NCBI RefSeq assembly: GCF_006716445.1
Contig: NZ_VFPA01000005.1
Location: 558,001-622,000, forward strand
Direction of reading: 5' to 3'
Source: Pseudonocardia kunmingensis
GTDB taxonomy: Bacteria; Actinomycetota; Actinomycetes; Mycobacteriales; Pseudonocardiaceae
Length of the DNA: 64,000 nucleotides
Shown one piece after another: positions 58,462-64,000 of this stretch; within the stretch, counting starts at the first letter, position 1; every line of letters begins with the position of its first letter. The position numbers and the translations under genes are program-made. The notes beneath the pieces are model-generated. The model saw nothing but the letters and a program-made list of their open reading frames with translations. It was not told the DNA's origin and did no database searches.

Positions 58462-59268
58462 ATGTCACGATTCGACGACCTCCTCGCCGAGGGCGCGGCC
58501 GTCCCCACCGAGGGCTGGGACTTCTCCTGGTTCGCCGGCCGGGCCAGCGAGCAGCGCCCGTCCTGGGGCTACGCGCGCCTGCTGGCGGGTCGCCTGGCGG
58601 CCGCCGGGGCCGCGCTCGACCTGCAGACCGGGGGCGGTGAGGTACTGGCCGAGGCGCTGGCGGCGATCCCGGCGGCCCCGTCCACCCTCGCGGCCACCGA
58701 GGCGTGGCCGCCGAACGTGGAGATCGCACGGCGCACCCTCGCCCCGTTCGGCGCCACCGTCGCCGAGGCCGACGTGCTGGACGACCTGCCGTTCCCGCCC
58801 GCCGCGTTCGACCTGGTCGTCGGCAGGCACCCGGTGGCGGTCCGCTTCGACGAGGTCCGGCGGGTGCTGCGGCCGGGCGGGTCCTACCTGGCCCAGCACG
58901 TCGGCGCCGGCTCCGTGCGGGAGCTGACCGAGTTCATGATGGGCCCGAACCCGGAGTCGGCCCACCCCGTGCCGGGTCGGTTCACCGCGTTCGCCGGCGC
59001 GGCGCCCACGGCGGCGACGGCGGCCGCGGAGGCGGCCGGGCTCGAGGTCGTCGACGTGCGCCAGGAGGCCCTGCGCATGGAGTTCTTCGACGTCGCCGCC
59101 GTGGTCGTCTTCCTGCGGAAGGTGATCTGGACCGTCCCCGGCTTCACCGTGGAGGCCTACCGCGACCGGCTCGCGGAGCTCCACGACTTCGTCGAGCGCC
59201 ACGGCCCGTTCGTCGCCCACGCGCAGCGCTTCCTCCTCGCCGCACGGGCGACGGAGACGATTGAATAG
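58462..59268 (+). CDS. Class I SAM-dependent methyltransferase
   Basis: A 268-residue methyltransferase. The SAM-binding region reads ALDLQTGGGEVLAEAL with the acidic strand end ATEAWPPN, then the later motifs EADVLDDLPFPPAAFDLVVGRH and EVRRVLRPGGSYLAQH. It resembles ubiE/tRNA-type small-molecule methyltransferases without a clear subgroup. It starts 43 bases after the DUF1638 gene and could be co-transcribed with the corrinoid module. The substrate is unknown. Confidence 0.85.
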   Translation: MSRFDDLLAEGAAVPTEGWDFSWFAGRASEQRPSWGYARLLAGRLAAAGAALDLQTGGGEVLAEALAAIPAAPSTLAATEAWPPNVEIARRTLAPFGATVAEADVLDDLPFPPAAFDLVVGRHPVAVRFDEVRRVLRPGGSYLAQHVGAGSVRELTEFMMGPNPESAHPVPGRFTAFAGAAPTAATAAAEAAGLEVVDVRQEALRMEFFDVAAVVVFLRKVIWTVPGFTVEAYRDRLAELHDFVERHGPFVAHAQRFLLAARATETIE

Positions 59269-59290
59269 TTGTTCAGATGAACTGTAGTGT
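59261..59290 (+). promoter_or_regulatory. Promoter candidate for the iron/cobalamin-type importer
   Basis: TTGAAT (59261-59266), an 18-base spacer and TAGTGT (59285-59290) precede the binding-protein start. The spacer holds the imperfect palindrome GTTCAGATGAAC (59271-59282), a possible operator. Confidence 0.5.
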
Positions 59291-59298
59291 CGCACGCC

Positions 59299-60312
59299 GT
59301 GCGGCGCATCGGGATGATCATGGTCGTGGCGGCGGTCCTCACGGGGTGCGGCGGGCCGCCGCAGGCCACGGCGCCGACGGGGGGCGGGCCGCTCACCGCC
59401 ACCAACTGCGGGATCGAGGTCGCGGTCCCCGGGCCGCCGCAGCGCATCTACGCCGCCTTCCAACCGGCGATCGAGATGGTGCACGCCCTCGGGGTCGGTG
59501 ACCGCGTGGTCGGCACCGCGTTCCTCGACGCGCAGGTCCTGCCCGAGTACGCCGGGGCCCAGGCCGCGACCGACTACCTCCCCGAGCTGCCCAGCCGCGA
59601 GGCGCTGCTGGCGACCAACCCCGACTTCGTCGTGTCCGGCTACAACGGCCTGTTCGCCGAGAGCGGCACCGAGACCATCGGCACCCGGGCGAGCCTGCGC
59701 GAGCTCGGCGTCCAGAGCTGGGTCTTCGGCCCGCTGTGCCCGAGCGCGGACGGCCTGTCCGACGAGGCCATCGACCCCGCCGCGGTGAGCATGGAGAACG
59801 TCTACACCGACGTGCGTGAGCTGGGCAGGCTGTTCGGGGTGCAGGAGCGGGCGGACGCGCTCGTGGTCGAGATGCAGGCACGCATCGCGGCGGTGCAGCA
59901 GCGGGTGGCCGGCGCACCGCCGGTCCGGGTGGCCGTGGTGGCCCCGCAGGACGACGGCACGTTCCGGGTGGCGGGCGGGCGGGACTTCGCGACGCGGATC
60001 CTCGAGATCGCCGGCGCGGAGAACGTCTTCGCCGACCTGACGACCCGCCGCAACGTGCCCGTGGGCGCCGAGGAGATCATCGCCCGCGACCCCGAGGTGA
60101 TCCTGACCAGCACCTGCTGCGACGGCGCGTACACCGTGGCCGACGCGGGGCCGGACGTCGAGCGGATCCGCACCCACCCCGCACTGGCCGGCGTGACCGC
60201 CGTGCGGGAGGGCCGCGTGCACGGGTTCCTGTTCGCCGACCGCGCCGCCGGGGTGCGCGTGCCCCGCGCCGCGGAGATGGTGGCCGACCTCGTGCACCCC
60301 GACCGCCGGTGA
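59299..60312 (+). CDS. ABC transporter substrate-binding lipoprotein, FecB/BtuF type
   Basis: A 337-residue binding protein. From GTG 59299 the protein begins MRRIGMIMVVAAVLTGCG, a lipoprotein signal with its lipobox LTGC. The mature part has FecB-type features: PQRIYAAFQPAIEMVHALGVGDRVVG, then LPELPSREALLATNPDFVVSGY and IIARDPEVIL. A GTG at 59287 is also in frame but overlaps the -10 element. It would bind a ferric siderophore or cobalamin. Its place just after a corrinoid module makes cobalamin attractive, but sequence does not decide. Confidence 0.88.
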   Translation: MRRIGMIMVVAAVLTGCGGPPQATAPTGGGPLTATNCGIEVAVPGPPQRIYAAFQPAIEMVHALGVGDRVVGTAFLDAQVLPEYAGAQAATDYLPELPSREALLATNPDFVVSGYNGLFAESGTETIGTRASLRELGVQSWVFGPLCPSADGLSDEAIDPAAVSMENVYTDVRELGRLFGVQERADALVVEMQARIAAVQQRVAGAPPVRVAVVAPQDDGTFRVAGGRDFATRILEIAGAENVFADLTTRRNVPVGAEEIIARDPEVILTSTCCDGAYTVADAGPDVERIRTHPALAGVTAVREGRVHGFLFADRAAGVRVPRAAEMVADLVHPDRR

Positions 60313-61355
60313 CCGCGACCCTCGCCGCCCCGGCGGCGAGCCGCGCGGCCCCGCGCCGCCGGGCGGCCGTCGCCGTCACCGCGCTGGGCCTCGCCGTCGT
60401 CGCGGTCTGCGGCGCCGCGGCGCTGTCACTGCTCGTGGGCAACCAGCCGCTGACGCCCGCGCAGGTGCTCGCCGGGCTCACCGGTACCGCGGGCGGCGAC
60501 GCCGACCTGATCGTCCGGCACGTGCGGCTGCCCCGCACGCTCGCCGGGCTGCTCGCCGGGGCGGCGCTCGGCACCGCGGGGGCGGTCCTGCAAGGGCTGA
60601 CCCGCAACCCGCTGGCCGGACCCGGCGTCCTCGGGGTGAACGCCGGCGCGTCGCTCGCCGCGGTGGCCGCGCTCGCCCTGACCGGGCTCGGCTCGCTGGG
60701 CGGCTACGTGTGGTTCTGCTTCGCCGGGGCCGCGCTGGCCATGGCGGCGGTCTTCGCGATCGGCTCGGCCGGCCGCGGCGGTGCGACGCCGGTGACGCTC
60801 GCCCTGGCCGGCGCGGCGGTCTCCGCACTGCTGCACTCGCTCACCTCGGCGATCGTGCTGCTCGACCACGACCTGTTCGCCCGCTACCGGTTCTGGCTGG
60901 TCGGCTCGCTGACCCGCGCCGACCTCGCGATGCTCGGCCAGGCCCTCCCCTTCGTCGTCGCGGGAACGCTGCTGGCGCTCGCGCTCGCCCGGCCCCTCGA
61001 CGCGCTGACGCTCGGCGACGACACCGCGCGCACCCTCGGCACCCGGCTGGGGCTCGTGCGCGGCCTGGGTCTCGCCGCCGTGGTCGTCCTCGCCGGCACC
61101 GCCACGGCGGTCGCCGGGCCGATCGGCTTCGTCGGGCTCGTCGTGCCGCACGTCGCCCGGCTCGTCGCCGGCTCCGGCCACGCGCGCGTGCTGCCGCTGG
61201 CCGCGCTGCTGGGCGCGCTCGTGCTGCTGCTGGCCGACGTGGCGGGCCGGGTGCTGCTGCGCCCGGAGGAGGTCCAGGTCGGGGTGACCGCCGCCGTCCT
61301 GGGCGCCCCGGTGTTCCTGTACCTGGTCCGCAGGCGGCGGGTCGCGCAGCTGTGA
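60309..61355 (+). CDS. FecCD-family ABC permease (first)
   Basis: A 348-residue permease with nine or ten membrane segments. It carries RHVRLPRTLAGLLAGAALGTAGAVLQGLTRNPLAGPGVLGVNAGAS, which is the family hallmark, and GFVGLVVPHVARLVAG. Its GTG overlaps the binding-protein stop. With the next gene it forms a heterodimeric channel for iron chelates or cobalamin. Confidence 0.93.
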   Translation: MTATLAAPAASRAAPRRRAAVAVTALGLAVVAVCGAAALSLLVGNQPLTPAQVLAGLTGTAGGDADLIVRHVRLPRTLAGLLAGAALGTAGAVLQGLTRNPLAGPGVLGVNAGASLAAVAALALTGLGSLGGYVWFCFAGAALAMAAVFAIGSAGRGGATPVTLALAGAAVSALLHSLTSAIVLLDHDLFARYRFWLVGSLTRADLAMLGQALPFVVAGTLLALALARPLDALTLGDDTARTLGTRLGLVRGLGLAAVVVLAGTATAVAGPIGFVGLVVPHVARLVAGSGHARVLPLAALLGALVLLLADVAGRVLLRPEEVQVGVTAAVLGAPVFLYLVRRRRVAQL

Positions 61356-62386
61356 AGGGGGTGCGTGTGCTGCGCCGCGGCGCGGTGTCCGTGCGGGTGG
61401 CACCGGCGTCGGTGCTGCTCGGGACCGTGGCCTGGCTCCTCGCGTGCGCCGTGGCGCTCTACGGGGTGACGGTCGGGGACTACCCGATGCCCCTGGCCGA
61501 CGTCGTCGCGACCCTCTCCGGGGACGGCACGCTGATCACCTACGACATCGTGGTCCGCAACCGGCTGCCCCGCGCGCTCGTGGCCATGGGCGTCGGCGCG
61601 GCGCTCGGGCTGTCCGGCACGGTCTTCCAGCGCCTGGCGCGCAACCCGCTCGTCAGCCCGGACGTCATCGGCATCAACGCGGGGGCCTCCGCCGGCGCCG
61701 TCGTCGTGATCGTCGTCGGGGCGGGGGCGGCGGCCGTCGTCGGCGGGGCGCTCACCGGCGCCGCGGCGGCCGCCGCCCTCGTGTACGCCGTCGCGCACCG
61801 GGGCGGGTTCAGCGGCTACCGCCTGGTGCTGGTCGGCATCGGCGTCAGCGCCTTCATGAACGCGGCGGCGTCGTACCTGCTCACGCGCTCGGACCGCAAC
61901 GAGGCCTTCCGCGCCGCCGTCTGGCTGGTCGGCAGCGTCGCGGGCCGCTCGTGGCCGGACGTGCTCGCCGTGGCCGCGGGGCTCGTCGTCGGCGCCCCGG
62001 TGGTCCTCCTGCTGGCCCGCCAGCTGCAGCTGCTGGAGCTGGGTGACGAGCTCGCCCGCGGCCTCGGCGGGCGCGTCGGGCTCGCGCGACCCGCCCTGCT
62101 CGCCGCCGCGGTCGTCCTGGCCGCGCTCGCGACGGCCGCGGCCGGCCCGATCGCGTTCGTCGCGCTCGTCGCCCCGCAGATCGTGCGCCGCGTGCTCGAC
62201 GCCCGCTCCCCCGGGCTCCTGCCCGCCTCCGGGGTCGGGGCGTGCGTCGTCGTCGCGGCCGATCTCGCGGCCCGGCGCCTGGTCAGCCCGTACGAGCTGC
62301 CCGTCGGCGTGCTGACCGCCGCCGTCGGCGCGCCCGTCCTGCTGTACCTGCTGGTGCGGGCCCACCGCGCCGGGACAGCGGGGTGA
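61352..62386 (+). CDS. FecCD-family ABC permease (second)
   Basis: A 344-residue permease, diverged from its neighbour but with the same hallmark VVRNRLPRALVAMGVGAALG, followed by FQRLARNPLVSPDVIGINAGAS and later FVALVAPQIVRRVLD. GTG 61352 overlaps the stop of the first permease; GTG 61361 is possible. No ATPase (FecE/BtuD type) gene follows: a patatin gene begins 41 bases later. The importer must borrow an ATPase encoded elsewhere. Confidence 0.93.
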   Translation: MKGVRVLRRGAVSVRVAPASVLLGTVAWLLACAVALYGVTVGDYPMPLADVVATLSGDGTLITYDIVVRNRLPRALVAMGVGAALGLSGTVFQRLARNPLVSPDVIGINAGASAGAVVVIVVGAGAAAVVGGALTGAAAAAALVYAVAHRGGFSGYRLVLVGIGVSAFMNAAASYLLTRSDRNEAFRAAVWLVGSVAGRSWPDVLAVAAGLVVGAPVVLLLARQLQLLELGDELARGLGGRVGLARPALLAAAVVLAALATAAAGPIAFVALVAPQIVRRVLDARSPGLLPASGVGACVVVAADLAARRLVSPYELPVGVLTAAVGAPVLLYLLVRAHRAGTAG

Positions 62387-62427
62387 GCCACGATGGGCCC
62401 GGCAGCCGCGACGGGTGAGGGGCAGGA

Positions 62428-63414
62428 ATGACCGACGAGCGATGCGTGGACCTCGTGCTCGAGGGCGGCGGCGTACGGGGCATCGCCCTGCTCGGGGCGG
62501 TGCTGCGCCTGACCGAGGAGGGCTACCGGTTCCCGCGGATCGCCGGCACGAGCGCCGGGGCGATCGTCGCGGCGTTCGTGGCCGCCCACCAGCGCGCCGG
62601 GCGCGACCTGCACGGGCTCGAGGAGGTCCTGCGCCGGGCCCCGCTCGCCGAGCTCGTCGAGGAGCCGGCCCTGCAGCGCGCGGCCGGGCCACTCGGCGAC
62701 GGCGTCGCGCTGCTCGTGCAGAACGGGGTGCACGGCACCGAGCGGCTGACCGCGTGGGTGGCGCGCGAGCTGGCGGCCGTCGGCGTCCACACGTTCGCCG
62801 ATCTGCGCCTGCCTCCCGACCCGGACACCAGCCTCGCGCCCTACCAGCGCTACGCCCTCGTCGTGCACACCAGCGACCTGACGCGGCGGGTGCTGGCGCG
62901 GCTGCCGTGGGACTACGACCGCTACGACCTCGTGCCCGACGACCAGCGGGTCGCCGACGCCGTCTGCGCGTCGGCCGCCACGCCGTTCTTCTTCCGCCCG
63001 GTGCAGCAGCGCACCGGGCGCGGCGTCGCCACCTGGGTCGACGGCGGCCTGCTGTCGAACTTCCCGATCACGGTGTTCGACCGCACCGACGACCGCAGGC
63101 CGCGCTGGCCCACCTGGGGGATCAAGCTCTCGGGTGCACCCGTCGAACGGCCGGACGAGGCCGTGCGCACGCCGCTCGGGCTGGCGGTCGCATCGCTGCG
63201 CACGCTGATGAACGACGACGTCAACCGCTACCACCTCGAGGAGGAGGGCGTGAACCGGCGCACGATCTTCGTGGACGTCGCCGAGTTCCCCGCGCTGGAC
63301 TTCTCCCTCACCGAGGCCGACCAGGACGAGCTGTTCCGCCGGGGCACCCGCGCCGCCGAGACCTTCCTCGACCGCATGGGCCGGCGGCGGACTGCGGTGA
63401 CCAGCCCGGAGTGA
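62428..63414 (+). CDS. Patatin-like phospholipase family protein
   Basis: A 328-residue patatin-domain lipase. The oxyanion loop is GGGVRG (13-18), the nucleophile Ser42 lies in GTSAG (40-44), and the catalytic aspartate is in VDGGLLSNFP. There is no signal peptide, so it acts inside the cell on lipids. ATG 62428 follows a GAGGGGCAGGA sequence. It follows the importer genes in the same direction but has no clear functional link to them. Confidence 0.92.
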   Translation: MTDERCVDLVLEGGGVRGIALLGAVLRLTEEGYRFPRIAGTSAGAIVAAFVAAHQRAGRDLHGLEEVLRRAPLAELVEEPALQRAAGPLGDGVALLVQNGVHGTERLTAWVARELAAVGVHTFADLRLPPDPDTSLAPYQRYALVVHTSDLTRRVLARLPWDYDRYDLVPDDQRVADAVCASAATPFFFRPVQQRTGRGVATWVDGGLLSNFPITVFDRTDDRRPRWPTWGIKLSGAPVERPDEAVRTPLGLAVASLRTLMNDDVNRYHLEEEGVNRRTIFVDVAEFPALDFSLTEADQDELFRRGTRAAETFLDRMGRRRTAVTSPE

Positions 63415-63433
63415 CCCGGCTACCGTGCGACCC

Positions 63434-64000
63434 GTGCCCGACGACCCGACCGCCGCCCGGTCCCTGCGCGTGTCCGACGCCGAACGCGAGCACGTGATCG
63501 GCTTGCTGCAGCGGGCCACCGGCACGGGCCTGCTCGACCTCGACGAGTTCACCCGCCGCGTCGACACCGCCATCGCCGCCCGTACCCGCGGCGAGCTGAA
63601 CGCCGTGCTGCTGGACCTGCCCGGCCTCACGCACCCGGAGCGGCCCGCCCAGGTGCCGGTGCACGCGCGCCCGGCCACCGCGCGCCCCGTCCCGACGAGC
63701 ACCGGCACCGGCGACGAGGTCCGCAGCACCCTCGGCGCGGTCACCCGGCGCGGCGCGTGGGACGTGCCGGCACACCTCGTCGTGCGCACCACGCTCGGCT
63801 CGGCGGAGCTCGACTTCACCGACGCCCGCATCCCGCACGAGGTCGTGGAGATCGAGCTGGAGGTCGTGGCGGGCTCGGTGGAGCTGCGCCTGCCGGCCGG
63901 TGCCCGCGTCGACCACAGCGCGTTGCAGACCACGCTGAGCAGCGTCGAGCACCGCTCGCGGGGGCGCACCGACACCCCGTCACCGCTGCTGTTCCGCATC
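63434..64000 (+). CDS. DUF1707 (SHOCT-like) and LiaF-like C-terminal domain protein (partial)
   Basis: The first 189 residues of a protein that runs off the right edge. The N-terminus LRVSDAEREHVIGLLQRATGTGLLDLDEFTRRVDTAIAARTRGEL is a DUF1707 domain, common in actinomycete surface or regulatory proteins. From about residue 100 a beta-rich segment (STLGAVTRRGAWDVPAHLVV, then TTLGSAELDFTDARI) resembles the cell-wall-stress LiaF C-terminal domain. GTG 63434 lacks a ribosome site but TACCGT ends seven bases upstream, so a leaderless transcript is likely. Confidence 0.85.
   Translation, partial: MPDDPTAARSLRVSDAEREHVIGLLQRATGTGLLDLDEFTRRVDTAIAARTRGELNAVLLDLPGLTHPERPAQVPVHARPATARPVPTSTGTGDEVRSTLGAVTRRGAWDVPAHLVVRTTLGSAELDFTDARIPHEVVEIELEVVAGSVELRLPAGARVDHSALQTTLSSVEHRSRGRTDTPSPLLFRI

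Noticed and set aside
1..64000. tRNA, rRNA, CRISPR array, integrase or intact insertion sequence
   Set aside because: No cloverleaf with CCA-type ends, no regularly spaced repeats of CRISPR size, and no integrase or complete transposase frame were seen on either strand.

Overview
The window is very GC-rich, densely coded DNA with many GTG starts, ATGA/GTGA gene overlaps, an LLM-class (F420-type) oxidoreductase, an AfsR/SARP-type regulator, a CGNR zinc-finger protein and a homologue of the mycofactocin flavoprotein MftD. Together these point to an actinomycete, most likely a Pseudonocardia-like member of the Pseudonocardiaceae. The genus is an inference. No rRNA, tRNA, CRISPR array, intact insertion sequence or prophage is visible. 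The content looks like accessory catabolic and transport modules on a chromosome or large plasmid.

Layout. (1) 1-6682, minus strand: one operon of amidohydrolase, two NCS2 nucleobase-type permeases, prenyl-FMN synthase UbiX, UbiD-type decarboxylase and a CobW-type metallochaperone. It faces a metal-dependent hydrolase or decarboxylase (7064), followed by GntR and LacI regulators and a lone molybdopterin subunit of the xanthine dehydrogenase family (10203). This looks like uptake and degradation of an N-heterocyclic or aromatic acid. (2) 12561-13924: gene-poor DNA with tandem and inverted repeats and a gene remnant. (3) 13925-21121: prfC, a GMC oxidoreductase opposite a DegT-type aminotransferase, MerR, and a drug-exporter/TetR pair with a clear operator. 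(4) 21138-25732: an orphan MftD-like flavoprotein, a Rieske oxygenase, a 63-residue CxC protein, a VanB-type reductase and an esterase. (5) 25903-36087: a non-canonical Nramp-like transporter with a 30-residue membrane peptide, a sugar C-methyltransferase/epimerase pair, a CynX-type MFS, a CGNR regulator, a DHFR-like protein, a lipoprotein hydrolase and a large AfsR-type ATPase regulator. (6) 36327-41935: two DapA/NanA-type aldolases, a FadR-type regulator and a sugar ABC importer, with an 18-bp palindrome in the spacer of the operon promoter. (7) 42074-45017: a GyrI-like protein, a spermidine-synthase-like protein, an F420-type oxidoreductase and an HTH protein. (8) 45210-51570: an oligopeptide-type ABC importer whose two ATPases are fused, plus an M20 amidohydrolase. 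(9) 52062-58418: a corrinoid-dependent methyl-transfer system made of an MttB-like methyltransferase without pyrrolysine, IclR regulator, corrinoid protein, methyl-THF methyltransferase, RACo-type reactivase and DUF1638 protein. (10) 58462-64000: a methyltransferase, an iron/cobalamin-type ABC importer without an ATPase gene, a patatin and a partial DUF1707 protein.

The strongest unexplained pattern is a set of long inverted repeats (arms 17-27 bp, mostly with 6-16 nt loops). They sit at gene ends, and in several places they run into coding sequence, so that protein ends (GntR, LacI, the molybdopterin subunit), a protein start (DUF1638) and the linker of a fused ATPase are encoded by palindrome arms. 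At least two copies 39 kb apart share a 38-nt sequence.
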